Below are positions 1-8,429 of a DNA stretch of 55,728 bases, one piece after another. The translations under genes were made by a program, and so were the position numbers. Below the pieces are notes generated by a model, which worked only from the letters and a program-made list of their open reading frames with translations, searched no databases and had not been told where the DNA came from. Every line of letters starts with the position of its first letter. Position 1 is the first letter of the stretch. The stretch lies in NCBI RefSeq assembly GCF_001424545.1, contig NZ_LMQL01000006.1:63065-118792 (forward strand), given 5' to 3'. Origin of the DNA: Ramlibacter sp. Leaf400. GTDB taxonomy: Bacteria > Pseudomonadota > Gammaproteobacteria > Burkholderiales > Burkholderiaceae_C.

Positions 1-49
1 CGTTCAGACAGCTGCCGCGAGTCAGTTGTTCATTTCAAGCTCGCCTGCG

Positions 50-132
50 GCTCGCAACGGCCGGGCCGCGGAAAGCCCGGCTCGTCCCACAAATCGCCCG
101 GGCCAGGCACCGCCTGCCGCGTGGAGACAGGG
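50..132 (+). repeat. Copy of the 82-bp dispersed unit
   Basis: This copy begins GCTCGCAACGGCCGGGCCGC and ends near GGAGACAGG. It is nearly identical to the two tandem units at 55229-55310 and 55311-55392, differing mainly in the last ten bases. The 49 bases before it (containing GTTCAGACAGCTGCCGCGAG) also match the DNA just before the tandem copies, so the whole block is a dispersed module. Nothing in it suggests coding. Function unknown. Confidence 0.75.
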
Positions 133-187
133 TGCGGGGGTGGGCAGGGATCGACTAAGCCGTGCTGCTCGCTTCGGCTCCGGGGCG

Positions 188-219
188 CCCCCACCCTGCC
201 CTCCCCCGGAGGGGGAGGG
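188..219. repeat. Palindromic GC-rich repeat (CCTCCCCC/GGGGGAGG type)
   Basis: The core CCCTCCCCCGGAGGGGGAGG is close to a perfect palindrome and is preceded by CCCCCACCCTG. A second copy in inverted orientation lies at 269-304. Repeats of this look are common in intergenic DNA of Burkholderiales and Xanthomonadales. They can fold as stable hairpins, but no T-tract follows, so I do not call it a terminator. Confidence 0.65.
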
Positions 220-268
220 AAAAGACAAGGGCTCCGGACCGAGACACGCACAACGAGCAGCGGCTATT

Positions 269-304
269 CCTCCCTCCCCCTCCGGGGGAGGGTTGGGGTG
301 GGGG
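269..304. repeat. Palindromic GC-rich repeat, inverted copy
   Basis: The core TCCCTCCCCCTCCGGGGGAG is followed by GGTTGGGGTGGGGG. It is the reverse-complement partner of the palindrome at 188-219, about 50 bp away, so the pair could also form a larger stem. Confidence 0.65.
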
Positions 305-364
305 CGGTGGCGGTGGAGAGCGCAGCGTGAGACTCCCTGGGCCCTGCCAACGAATCACCTCTGC

Positions 365-633
365 CTCCAGCGGCAGGGGGTCCCCGGCGGGGGGCGATTT
401 CTGTGCCGAGCGTCGCGCAGTGGTGCGGGCCCTGCGAGCCCGCGGCAAGCGGGCGCAGCTCGTCGATCAACCACTGACTCGCGGAAACTGTCTGAACGGA
501 GCGGTGCGCAGCAGCGCGGAGTGAGTTTTTTCCGCGAGGGCCCGCACCACTCAAGCGATGCGCGCAGCAAAGCGAAGCGTCAGCGAGCTCGGAGAGGCAC
601 AGCATGAGCCCCCCGCCGGGGACCCCCTGCCGC
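365..633. repeat. Long interrupted inverted repeat, shared with right edge
   Basis: The outer arms are GCGGCAGGGGGTCCCCGGCG (from 370) and its complement ending near 633. Inner arms are AGTGGTGCGGGCCC (about 417-430) and GGGCCCGCACCACT (about 539-552). The left arm and its flank (365-462) are identical over 98 bp to 55631-55728, where the window ends. Within the loop, about 463-520 carries in inverted orientation the GTTCAGACAG...GCGAGTCAG segment also found at 1-25 and 55189-55205. No transposase is present. It could be a non-autonomous element or a composite of short repeats. Confidence 0.65.
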
Positions 634-699
634 AGGCAACGAACAGCAATGCGCCATTGACCAAGCTGCCGCAGGCAACGGAAGCTAGAAAAGAACTAC

Positions 700-1848
700 T
701 CAGGCCGCGCGGACCGCCGCCGGTTCGCCTTGCGCGCGACCGTCCGAGCGTGCCTGCCACTTCAACACCAGCACCGTCCCCACGACCATCCCCACGATCG
801 CCAACACCGACCCCGTGGACAACAGCGCAGCCCCCGTCACGCCATTCCCCACCGAGCACCCCAGCGCCGTCACACCCCCGAACCCCATCAGCGCCCCACC
901 CACCACGCTGTGCCGCAACTCGCGCACGGTGGCGAACGATTCGACCTGGTACTCCCCGCGCCAGCGCGCGCTGGCGTGGCTGCCCAGCACGATGCCCAGC
1001 GACAGCATCACGCCGAAGGTGGCGACCGTGTTCTTGTCCGTCCACAGCGTGAGCAGGTCCAGCGCATTGGCCAGCGGCGCCACGAACGACAGGCCCTCGG
1101 GCCGCTTGCCCTGCGTGCCCAGCCAGGCCGGGTCCAGCGTCTCGGGATGCTCGGCCACGAAGCCGACGCGACCGGTCAGGTAGAACGCCAGCGCGAGCAC
1201 CAGGCCCACGCCGAGCCCACCGGCCCACGCGGCCGCATCGAGCTGGCGCCGCGCGCGCCAGGCGAACAACGCGGTGCCCGCGACCAGCAGCGCGGTGAGC
1301 GCCGCGCGCACGAGGCCGGCCGGCGTGGCCAGGGCGCCGCCCAGCAGCGAACCCAGGTCCTGCGGGTGCGACAGCGTGACCGACAGGCTGTCGAACAGGC
1401 CCACGCGCGGCACGGCGAGGATGCCGCGCAGCGTCATGACGGCCACGACGGCGATCACGAGCAGCGTGACCCCGGCGGTGAGATCGCCCGCACCGGCCTT
1501 GACCAGGCAGCGTTGCGGGCAGCCCGGCGCCAGCATCATCCCGATGCCGAACAGCAGGCCGCCGGCCAGCGCCGAGAACCAGAGCAGGCGCTCATTCCAG
1601 GCCAGCGTGCGGCCGGCGTCGAACAGGCCCAGGCCGATCATCGACTGCAGCAGCACCGCACCGACCGCGATGGCCAGCACCCAGGAAAAGAGCCGCGCCG
1701 GCCCCTGGAAGGTCACCCAGTCGGCGATGCCGCCGCGCACGCAGAACCGCGTGGACTGCGCCACCGCGCCCAGCAGCAGGCCCAGGGGCAGGGCGCCCCA
1801 GACCACGGCACGGGTCAGGAACGCGAGGGTTTCGGGCGTGGCATTCAT
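700..1848 (-). CDS. YeeE/YedE family sulfur-compound permease
   Basis: The product is a 382-residue integral membrane protein of the YeeE/YedE (TsuA-type) family, which takes up thiosulfate or related sulfur compounds across the inner membrane. It has many hydrophobic segments and the family's conserved cysteine motifs: FCVRGG near the N-terminus, APGCPQRC near residue 110 and ALGCSVGNG near residue 340. Cysteines in these loops relay thiosulfate in characterised members. The length fits a fused YeeE-YedE protein. I chose the ATG at 1848 over an upstream GTG at 1860 because no ribosome-binding site precedes the latter. It lies 90 bp downstream of the enolase-superfamily gene and is not clearly part of that operon. 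The last 50 or so codons switch to GGG and TTG. The substrate is inferred from the family. Confidence 0.88.
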   Translation of the reverse strand: MNATPETLAFLTRAVVWGALPLGLLLGAVAQSTRFCVRGGIADWVTFQGPARLFSWVLAIAVGAVLLQSMIGLGLFDAGRTLAWNERLLWFSALAGGLLFGIGMMLAPGCPQRCLVKAGAGDLTAGVTLLVIAVVAVMTLRGILAVPRVGLFDSLSVTLSHPQDLGSLLGGALATPAGLVRAALTALLVAGTALFAWRARRQLDAAAWAGGLGVGLVLALAFYLTGRVGFVAEHPETLDPAWLGTQGKRPEGLSFVAPLANALDLLTLWTDKNTVATFGVMLSLGIVLGSHASARWRGEYQVESFATVRELRHSVVGGALMGFGGVTALGCSVGNGVTGAALLSTGSVLAIVGMVVGTVLVLKWQARSDGRAQGEPAAVRAA

Positions 1849-1938
1849 CTCGGGGGGCACTGCGTGGGGGAGGGCGGACGATGATAAACGCCGCGCTGTC
1901 GGCGAGCCTCGGGGCCCGCCGATGGCCGCGAAGGCCGA

Positions 1939-3354
1939 TCAGCCGCCAAGCGGCTTCATCGCCGCGAAGTCCGGCATCGCGCCGCTGGCAAAGCCGGGAC
2001 CGGCCAGCGAGCCCAGGGCCAGCCGCCCGTCGCGCAGGCGCAGCCGCACCGCGCCGTGGCTGTGCTCGTACAGGTCGGGATGCGCCTGCAAGAAGCGCTG
2101 CTGCTCCGCCTGCGGCACCGCGGCCAGGCCGTCGACGTAGTGGTGGCCATTGCGCTCCACGTGCCGGATGCCCAGCAGGTTCACCAGGGCCAGGTCCTGC
2201 TGCACCGACAGGCCGGCCTGGGTGGTCAGGTCCTCGGCCGACATGAAGAACGCTTCGCGTCCCAGCTCGCGGTTCCAGCGCGTGCAGCGGGCGGCGTTCA
2301 GCAGCGACTTGTAGAAGCCCTTGCAGGTCTTGGACGAGACGCCGCTGTAGCCGCGCTCGCGCGCCTGCACGAACGAGTCGAGCTCGCCGTCCGATTCGTC
2401 CACGATGACCGGCTTGCCCAGGTCGGTGCCGCGCAGGTCCTCCTGCAGCGCCAGCTTGCGGGCGATGGGCTGTTCGATGAAGCGCACCGACGACCACAGG
2501 CGCGCCAGCGCGGGGGTGGCGCGCACGGCCGCGACCAGTTCGGCCACGCCGGCGGCCGAGGTGTACTGCTCGTTGCCGTCCAGCGAAACGAAGTACGCCT
2601 GCGGGCTGCGGTCCAGCACCGCCGCGATGGCGCGCAGCCGCTCCAGGTCGGCTGCGACCTGGCCGCCCACCTTGAGCTTGAACCAGCGGTGGCCGTAGGT
2701 GGCGATCACCTCCTCCAGCGTCTCGGGCAGGCCGTCGTCCACGCGCTGCGACAGGTCCTGCGCCGTGATGGCATCGACCAGGCCCACGGTGTGGCGGGCC
2801 TCGATGTCGCCCTGGGGCGAGAGGCCGGAGAGGAAGGCCTCCAGGTCCAGGCCCTCGAACTCGCGCCGGCCCGCGCCGATGCCCGCCAGGGGGCCGCGCA
2901 CCGCTTCGTAAAACGACACGCCCTGCAGCCGGCAGGCCGCGTCGAGCACGGCACGATCGAGCAGCGCGGGGCCGTAACTGGCCAGCAGCGGATTGAAGCC
3001 CTGCGCGGCGGACGCGGCCTGGTGAGCGTCGTGGTGCCGCGCGAAGTGGCCGAAGGCCGAAGCCGGCGCGGCATCGGACAGGTAGGCGTCGCGCGCCAGC
3101 CGCAGCACCTGCCGCAGCTGGTCGAAGTTGTCCTCGTTGGACAGCTGCAGGTTCTTGTCGAACCACTTGGGCGCCATCAGTTCGGCCGCGGCGCCCCAGC
3201 CGGAGCGGCCGTCCGCCGTCTCGACCCGCGCGCGCACGAAGGCCTGCGGGCATTCGGTCAGCGTCACCACGCCGAAGCGGAAGGGCAGCCGCAGCCGCAC
3301 CGGCCGCTCGTACAGCTCGATCTCGCGCAGCTTGACCCGCATCGCTTCAGCCAT
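1939..3354 (-). CDS. Enolase-superfamily enzyme (mandelate racemase / muconate lactonizing type)
   Basis: A 471-residue member of the enolase superfamily, whose enzymes abstract a proton next to a carboxylate using Mg2+. Visible landmarks are a KLKVGG strand with Lys-x-Lys, metal-ligand stretches SLDGNEQY, FIEQPIAR and VIVDESDGE, and a later lysine in SSKTCKGFYKS. This suggests a racemase, cycloisomerase or sugar-acid dehydratase; the substrate cannot be read from sequence. The length is greater than the usual 370-400 residues, with extra sequence near residues 100-190. The start ATG at 3354 overlaps the stop of the upstream isomerase gene by 8 bp; a second ATG at 3342 is possible. It is the last gene of the tctCBA operon, so it probably acts on the transported acid or a derivative. 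Confidence 0.85.
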   Translation of the reverse strand: MAEAMRVKLREIELYERPVRLRLPFRFGVVTLTECPQAFVRARVETADGRSGWGAAAELMAPKWFDKNLQLSNEDNFDQLRQVLRLARDAYLSDAAPASAFGHFARHHDAHQAASAAQGFNPLLASYGPALLDRAVLDAACRLQGVSFYEAVRGPLAGIGAGRREFEGLDLEAFLSGLSPQGDIEARHTVGLVDAITAQDLSQRVDDGLPETLEEVIATYGHRWFKLKVGGQVAADLERLRAIAAVLDRSPQAYFVSLDGNEQYTSAAGVAELVAAVRATPALARLWSSVRFIEQPIARKLALQEDLRGTDLGKPVIVDESDGELDSFVQARERGYSGVSSKTCKGFYKSLLNAARCTRWNRELGREAFFMSAEDLTTQAGLSVQQDLALVNLLGIRHVERNGHHYVDGLAAVPQAEQQRFLQAHPDLYEHSHGAVRLRLRDGRLALGSLAGPGFASGAMPDFAAMKPLGG

Positions 3355-4195
3355 GGCCGATCCCCTGCAGCACGCCGCGCAGGTAGCCGATGGCCCGGGC
3401 CGCGCAGCCCGGCCCGTCGGGCACGTAGTCGAAGGGCTCGACGGCGATCGTGTCGCCATAGTGGCCCTGGCGCTGCATCTCGCGCAGCGTGCGCAGGATG
3501 GGCGCGAAGTCCATCGCGCCCTGGCCGGGGCCGCGCCGGTTGGGGTCGTTCACCTGCACGTGGGCGATGTGGCCGGTGGGCATCCAGCGTGCCATCAGCT
3601 CGTGCACCGGCTCCTGCTCGGCCTGGCCGGCGGCGCTGCAGTCGATCATGGTCTTGAACGCAGGGCTGCCGATCTCCTGGACCATGCGCGCCGCCTCGGC
3701 CACCGTGTTGACGAAGTCGGTCTCGTTGCGTGACAGCGGCTCCAGGCAGTAGGTGACGCCGCAGGCCTCGGCCCGCCGCGCGGCGCGTTGCAAGACCTCG
3801 CGTGCGCGCTCCCAGGCCTGCTCGCGCGTGGCGCCCGCGGGCACCGAGCGCTGGCGCGGCGAGCCGTGCACCAGGTAGCGGCCGCCCATGGCGGCGCACA
3901 GTCCCACCAGCCGCTCCATCACGGCGGCGGTGCGGCCGCGCAGCACCGCGTCATCGGAGACGATCGACAGGCCCGGAGGCGCCACCAGCAGCCAGTGCAG
4001 GCCGGTGATCGCCAGCCCGTGGTCGGCGGCGGTGCGGTGGAACTGCTGCGCCTGCGCGTCGGTGATGCGCAGCGGGTCCTCGGCCAGCGTGAAGGGCGCC
4101 ACCTCCAGCCCGTCGTAGCCCAGGGCCGCCGCCAGCTTGCACTGCTGCTCGAACGGCAGCGGCTGCAGCACCTCGTTGCACAGCGCGATCTTCAT
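3347..4195 (-). CDS. Sugar phosphate isomerase/epimerase family protein
   Basis: A 282-residue TIM-barrel protein of the xylose isomerase-like (AP endonuclease family 2) fold. It begins MKIALCNEVLQPLPF and has the usual Glu/His/Asp metal-site pattern, including YCLEPLSRNETDF, MIDCSAAG, HIAHVQVNDPN and TIAVEPFDYVP. Such proteins isomerise or epimerise small sugars, act on hydroxypyruvate, or dehydrate polyols, so the exact reaction is open. Its ATG overlaps the tctA stop codon as ATGA, and its own stop overlaps the start of the enolase-superfamily gene. This indicates translational coupling and a shared pathway with the transporter. Confidence 0.86.
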   Translation of the reverse strand: MKIALCNEVLQPLPFEQQCKLAAALGYDGLEVAPFTLAEDPLRITDAQAQQFHRTAADHGLAITGLHWLLVAPPGLSIVSDDAVLRGRTAAVMERLVGLCAAMGGRYLVHGSPRQRSVPAGATREQAWERAREVLQRAARRAEACGVTYCLEPLSRNETDFVNTVAEAARMVQEIGSPAFKTMIDCSAAGQAEQEPVHELMARWMPTGHIAHVQVNDPNRRGPGQGAMDFAPILRTLREMQRQGHYGDTIAVEPFDYVPDGPGCAARAIGYLRGVLQGIGHG

Positions 4196-5718
4196 CGCGG
4201 CTGCCTCCGCAGGAGGCCCCACACCCGGGTGTTGATCGCCCGCACGCGCCGGTTGAACCCCGGCACGTACATCAGCATGGTGAACACGGTGACGGCGGCG
4301 AGCAGCGCGCAGATGGGCCGGGTGAAGAAGGGCGTCAGGTCGCCGTTGCTCAGCGTGAGGCCCCGGCGCAGGCTCTTGTCCAGGATGTCGCCGAGCACGA
4401 TGCCCAGCACGAAAGGCGGGATCGGGTAGTTCAGCCGCCGCAGCACGAAGCCGCACACGCCGATGAACAGCATGATGTAGACGTCGAAGAGGCGCGAGGC
4501 GATGGCGAACGAGCCGACGGTGCACAGCACCATGATGACCGGCATGATGATGGTGCGCGGGATGCGGATGATGGCCAGCAGCGGCCGCACCAGGAACAGG
4601 CCGAAGAACAGCATCGCCAGCGTGGCCAGCAGCGTCATGGCCACCACGTCGAACACGAACTGCGGCTGGTTCACCATCAGCATCGGGCCCGGCTGCACGC
4701 CGTGGATGATCATCGCGGCCATCAGCACGGCCGACGGCGCCGAGCCCGGGATCGCCAGCGCCAGCGCCGGGATGATGCCGCCGGGGATCGATGCGTTGTC
4801 GCCGGTCTCGGCGGCCATCAGCCCCTCGACCGAGCCCTTGCCGAACTGCTCCTTCTCGCGGCTGGCGCGGCGCGCGGCGGCATAGGACGACCAGGCCGCC
4901 ATGTCCTCGCCCACGCCCGGCAGGATGCCGATGTAGACGCCGATCACGCCCGACCGCAGGATGGTGCGCCAGTACTGGACCACGTCGCGGATGCGCGGGA
5001 TCACCGAGTCGGCGCTGTTCACCATCGCCTTGCGGATGGGCTCGGAGAGCACGGTGAGGATCTCCGCCAGCCCGAAGGCGCCGATCAGCGCCGGGATCAA
5101 GGAGAGCCCGCCGGACAGCTCGGGCACGCCGAAGGTGAAGCGGTCGTGCGCGTGCATGCCGTCCTGGCCGATCAGCGTGAGGAACAGCCCCGCGAAGCCC
5201 ATCAGCCAGCCCTTGACCGGGTCGCTGCCGGCGATGGTGCCGGACATCATCACGCCGAACAGCGCCAGCCAGAAGAACTCGAAGGCGCCGAAGGACAGCG
5301 CCATCTCGCCCAGCGCCGGCGTGAGCAGCGCCAGGCAGAGGATGCCGAACAGCGACCCGGCGACCGAGCCGCAGGTGGCGATGCCCATGGCGCGGCCGGC
5401 CTGGCCCTTGAGCGCGAGCTGGTAGCCGTCCAGGCACGCGGCCGCGTTGGCCGCGGTGCCGGGGATGTTCAGCAGGATGGCCGTGCGGCTGCCGCCGTAG
5501 ATGGCGCCGACGTACGCGCAGATCAGGATCAGGATGGCGTCGTTGGGCGGCATCTGGATCGTCAGCGTGGTCAGCAGCGCGATCGCCAGCGTGGCCGACA
5601 GCCCCGGCATGCAGCCCACGAGGATGCCCACCAGCGTGGCCCCGAGCGCGTACACCAGCGGCCAGAAGGTGAAGAACGCCGCCAGCGAGCGGCCCAGCGC
5701 GTACAGGCCGTCCAGCAT
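4192..5718 (-). CDS. tctA: Tripartite tricarboxylate transporter, large permease TctA
   Basis: The product is 508 residues with about a dozen hydrophobic segments, typical of TctA, the large membrane subunit of tripartite tricarboxylate transporters. Recognisable family stretches include GCMPGLSATLAIALL, YGGSRTAILLNIPGT, GILPGVGEDMAAWSSY and the second repeat DNASIPGGIIPALALAIPGS. It forms the membrane complex with TctB, which is encoded immediately upstream. The two genes overlap as TGATG, and the stop overlaps the next ATG as ATGA. With the periplasmic TctC it would import a carboxylate using the ion gradient. The solute is unknown. Confidence 0.95.
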   Translation of the reverse strand: MLDGLYALGRSLAAFFTFWPLVYALGATLVGILVGCMPGLSATLAIALLTTLTIQMPPNDAILILICAYVGAIYGGSRTAILLNIPGTAANAAACLDGYQLALKGQAGRAMGIATCGSVAGSLFGILCLALLTPALGEMALSFGAFEFFWLALFGVMMSGTIAGSDPVKGWLMGFAGLFLTLIGQDGMHAHDRFTFGVPELSGGLSLIPALIGAFGLAEILTVLSEPIRKAMVNSADSVIPRIRDVVQYWRTILRSGVIGVYIGILPGVGEDMAAWSSYAAARRASREKEQFGKGSVEGLMAAETGDNASIPGGIIPALALAIPGSAPSAVLMAAMIIHGVQPGPMLMVNQPQFVFDVVAMTLLATLAMLFFGLFLVRPLLAIIRIPRTIIMPVIMVLCTVGSFAIASRLFDVYIMLFIGVCGFVLRRLNYPIPPFVLGIVLGDILDKSLRRGLTLSNGDLTPFFTRPICALLAAVTVFTMLMYVPGFNRRVRAINTRVWGLLRRQPR

Positions 5719-6236
5719 CAGGGCAACCGCACGAGGAAGACGTGCTGGAACAGCATCGCGATGCCCACGCCGGCGAACAGCGCGACGGCCGCCGCCAGCG
5801 CGAGGCCGCGGCCGACCTGGCCGGCCGCGCGGCGCTCGGGCCACTGCAGCAGGGCGATGTGCAGGAACAGGTACGCCGGCGCCGCCACCCAGAACGGCAG
5901 CCCGTGGCCCACCAGCCCGGCCGCGAAGCCGATGCACAGCACCAGCGTGATGCCGGCGCGGCGCCAGTCGAGCGAGGCCTCGGGATCGGTGCCGCCTTCC
6001 GGGGTGAGCGCGCCGCGCCGCAGCGAGCGCAGCACGATCGCCAGCGCCGTCAGCGTGATGAGCACGCCTAGGATGCCGGGCACCAGGCCGGGCGCGGCGA
6101 ACGGCGGCACGCCCTGCTTGTCGAGCCGGTCCATGTTCCAGGCGCCGACGGCGATGGCCACGCCGATCACGGCCCACACGCCGCCGGACACGAGGTCCGA
6201 GCGCGGCGAGGGCAGCCTTTCCTGCGGAGCGTCCAT
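5718..6236 (-). CDS. tctB: Tripartite tricarboxylate transporter, small permease TctB
   Basis: A 172-residue protein with four predicted membrane segments (around residues 19-33, 52-70, 95-118 and 145-165), the layout of TctB. It follows tctC by 4 bp, and its stop codon overlaps the tctA start. Sequence in this family is poorly conserved, so the call rests on size, topology, the GLVPGILGVLI segment and its position between tctC and tctA. The ATG at 6236 is the first in frame after the tctC stop. Confidence 0.92.
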   Translation of the reverse strand: MDAPQERLPSPRSDLVSGGVWAVIGVAIAVGAWNMDRLDKQGVPPFAAPGLVPGILGVLITLTALAIVLRSLRRGALTPEGGTDPEASLDWRRAGITLVLCIGFAAGLVGHGLPFWVAAPAYLFLHIALLQWPERRAAGQVGRGLALAAAVALFAGVGIAMLFQHVFLVRLP

Positions 6237-6240
6237 CCCG

Positions 6241-7251
6241 TCAGGGCCGGGGGATGCCCACCTTGTCGGGCGAGACCTTGGCCTTGCCGGTGTCCTGCAT
6301 CAGCCACGCGTTGGCGGCGATCGCCGGCATGGCGGCGCTGAGCGCGGCGTCGCCGGCCACCGGGGCGAAGAGCGCGCCGCGGGTGGTGGCGTACTTCTTG
6401 AGCGCCTCGCTCTTGCCGATGTGCTCGGTCCAGACCTGCTGCACCGTGGCCACGACTTCCGGCGGCACGCCCTTGGGGATGAAGATGCCGAAGTAGTTGG
6501 TGGGCACCTTGATGCCGGGCACGAACTTGGTGATCGGCTCGATGGTGCCGAAGCCTTCCAGCTCCAGCGGCTTGTCGCTCACCGCCGCCAGCGGGCGGAT
6601 GCGCTTGCCGCGGATGAAGTCGGCCTGCTCGACCGCCAGCTGGGTCGTGAGGTCGGTTTCGCCGGCCACGGTGGCCACGGCCGCGGGGTTGCCGCCGTCG
6701 TAGGTGACATGGCGGTACTTCACGCCGGTGGCGCGCGAAATCAGCTCCATCGCGTTGTGGCCGCCGGAGGTGACGCCGGCGGTGGCCACCTTCACCTCGT
6801 CGGGCTTGGCCTTCATCGCGTCGAGCAGTTGCTTCATGTCCTGCCAGGGCCGGCCGGCGTTGACGCCGACCACCGGCACGTTGGCCACGGTGAGGAACAG
6901 GTGCCACTGGGTGGCCGGGACGTCCAGCATGCCCAGCGTCTGGTAGGCGCCCAGGTCCTGCGCCGCGCCCGCCGCCCAGGTGTAGCCATCCTTGGGCGCG
7001 TCCCACACGCTCTTGGTGCCGATGGAGCCGGAGGCGCCCGGCTGGTTGACGATCACGATCTTCTGGCCCAGCACCTTCTCCAGCTCGGCGGCGGTGACGC
7101 GCGTGACCTGGTCGGTGGAGCCGCCCGCGGCCCAGGGCACGACCAGGTTGATCGGCTTGCTCGGCTTCCACTGCTGCGCCATCGCCGGCGCGGCCAGCCC
7201 GACGGCCAGCGCGGCCAGGGAGAGGGACTTCAGGAAGAAGCGCTTGTGCAT
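6241..7251 (-). CDS. tctC: Bug-family (TctC) periplasmic solute-binding protein
   Basis: A 336-residue exported protein. A Sec signal peptide spans the first 25 or so residues (MHKRFFLKSLSLAALAVG..., cleavage after AMA). The mature part starts with WKPSKPINLVVPWAAGGSTD, the hallmark of the Bug/TctC family, in which the PWxxGGxxD loop grips a carboxylate. Later motifs are VNQPGASGSIGT and FGIFIPKGVP. It captures the substrate for TctBA, encoded just downstream. The ribosome-binding site GGAGA lies 5-9 bases before the ATG, and a good sigma-70-like promoter is found at 7292-7321. It should be the first gene of the five-gene operon. Confidence 0.95.
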   Translation of the reverse strand: MHKRFFLKSLSLAALAVGLAAPAMAQQWKPSKPINLVVPWAAGGSTDQVTRVTAAELEKVLGQKIVIVNQPGASGSIGTKSVWDAPKDGYTWAAGAAQDLGAYQTLGMLDVPATQWHLFLTVANVPVVGVNAGRPWQDMKQLLDAMKAKPDEVKVATAGVTSGGHNAMELISRATGVKYRHVTYDGGNPAAVATVAGETDLTTQLAVEQADFIRGKRIRPLAAVSDKPLELEGFGTIEPITKFVPGIKVPTNYFGIFIPKGVPPEVVATVQQVWTEHIGKSEALKKYATTRGALFAPVAGDAALSAAMPAIAANAWLMQDTGKAKVSPDKVGIPRP

Positions 7252-7291
7252 GGTGGGTCTCCGGTTAATTCCCCAGGCGGTGAATTGAGTG

Positions 7292-7321
7292 ACTCTAGAG
7301 TGGGGGTGTCGGGGGTGTCAA
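7292..7321 (-). promoter_or_regulatory. Predicted sigma-70 promoter for tctC
   Basis: On the minus strand a perfect -35 element TTGACA (7321-7316) is followed after 18 bp by TAGAGT (7297-7292), a 4/6 match to the -10 consensus. Transcription would start about 30-35 bp before the tctC ATG. The -10 sits inside the perfect 10-bp palindrome ACTCTAGAGT (7292-7301), which could serve as an operator, although no regulator gene is nearby. Confidence 0.5.
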
Positions 7322-7356
7322 CGCGGCTTGCCCTAGTGGCCCGTCGGCGAGGGTCG

Positions 7357-8424
7357 TCACGCCAGCCAGCGCTCGCGGTTGGCGGCGACGAAGTCGTCGT
7401 CCACCAGGTGCGGGTAGTCGCGCTGCACGCGGCTGAGCTCGGCGGCCTGGCCGGGGCTCAGCCCTTCGGCCGGGTCCAGGCACCAGATGCCTTCGAGCAG
7501 CCCCTGGCGGCGCAGCACCTCGTGGCAGCCGGCGATGCAGCCGTGGAAGTCGTGGGCCACGTCGAACAGCGCGGCGTTGCAGTCGGTGACCTGGGCGTCC
7601 AGCGCGAGCAGGTTCATCGGCACCTGGCCCGCATCGACCGCCGCGTGGATCACCGCCAGCAATTCCACCGCGCGCTGGGTCCACACGCTCCAGTGCCCGA
7701 GCAGGCCGCCTCGCACGCGCACGGTGACCGGCTGGCCGTCGCGCGGGAAGGTGAAGGGCGCCAGCAGGTCCAGCACGATGTGGTCGTCGTTGCCGGTGTA
7801 GAGCGTCACGCGATCCTCGGCCCGGGCCGCGATCACGCCGCGGATCACGTCGAGCGTGCGGTAGCGGTGGAAGGGCGCCATCTTGATCGCGACCACGTTG
7901 TCGATGGCGGCGAAGCGCGCCCAGAACGAGGCCGGCAGCGCGATGCCGCCCACCGCCGGCTGCAGGTAGAAGCCGACCAGCGGCATCTCGGCGGCCACGG
8001 CTTCGCAGTGGCGCACCAGCTCGTCTTCGCTCGCGCCCTTCATCGCGGCCAGGCTGAGCAGGCCGGCGTGGTAGCCGAGGCCGCGCGCGATGCCCGCCTC
8101 GCGAACGGCCTGTTCGGTGCGGCCGGACAGGCCGGCGACCATGAACAGCGGGCGCCGGCCGCCGATCGGTTCCCACTCGCGGGCGGTCTGCATGGCGAGC
8201 GACAGCACCGGCTCGTAGAGGCCGGTCTCGCGGATGGCGAACTGGGTGGAGTGCACCCCGACCGCCACGCCCCCCGCGCCGGCGTCCAGGTAGTAGCGCG
8301 TCATCGCGCGCTGGCGGCGCTCATCGAGGCGGCGCTCGGCGTCGAGCGCGAGCAGGTGCGCGGGGATGACGGCGCCGCGTCGCAGGACGGCGAGGGAGTC
8401 GGCGGGGATGTCGGTGCGGTGCAT
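7357..8424 (-). CDS. Dihydrodipicolinate synthase (DapA/NanA) family protein
   Basis: A 355-residue TIM-barrel protein of the DapA/N-acetylneuraminate lyase superfamily, which forms Schiff bases with pyruvate-like substrates and does aldol cleavage or condensation. The Schiff-base lysine is in VVAIKMAPFHRYR, and the catalytic tyrosine stretch is GFYLQPAVGG. The usual GTTGE loop reads GVHSTQ here, and the protein is about 60 residues longer than DapA, so it is unlikely to be the lysine-biosynthesis enzyme. It sits 105 bp upstream of tctC on the same strand and probably acts in the same catabolic route. Its start lies just downstream of a palindromic repeat, and no clear ribosome-binding site is seen. 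Confidence 0.82.
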   Translation of the reverse strand: MHRTDIPADSLAVLRRGAVIPAHLLALDAERRLDERRQRAMTRYYLDAGAGGVAVGVHSTQFAIRETGLYEPVLSLAMQTAREWEPIGGRRPLFMVAGLSGRTEQAVREAGIARGLGYHAGLLSLAAMKGASEDELVRHCEAVAAEMPLVGFYLQPAVGGIALPASFWARFAAIDNVVAIKMAPFHRYRTLDVIRGVIAARAEDRVTLYTGNDDHIVLDLLAPFTFPRDGQPVTVRVRGGLLGHWSVWTQRAVELLAVIHAAVDAGQVPMNLLALDAQVTDCNAALFDVAHDFHGCIAGCHEVLRRQGLLEGIWCLDPAEGLSPGQAAELSRVQRDYPHLVDDDFVAANRERWLA

Positions 8425-8429
8425 AGGGC

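Larger units (their letters stand above)
1..699. other. Repeat-rich non-coding region, left edge
   Basis: I see no credible gene here. Open frames exist on both strands but overlap each other, lack ribosome-binding sites and are made of repeat sequence. The stretch is a mosaic of modules: a copy of an 82-bp unit (50-132), two GC-rich palindromes (188-219 and 269-304), and a long interrupted inverted repeat (365-633). Several modules recur at the right edge of the window, including a 98-bp exact match. The 3' end of the minus-strand permease gene starts at 700. Confidence 0.7.

Noticed and set aside
26..607. A 193-codon open frame at the left edge
   Set aside because: It consists of palindromic and dispersed repeats, overlaps several other open frames, and has no ribosome-binding site.
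7357..8424. dapA for lysine biosynthesis
   Set aside because: The protein is too long, the GTTGE loop is altered, and the neighbours are catabolic genes.
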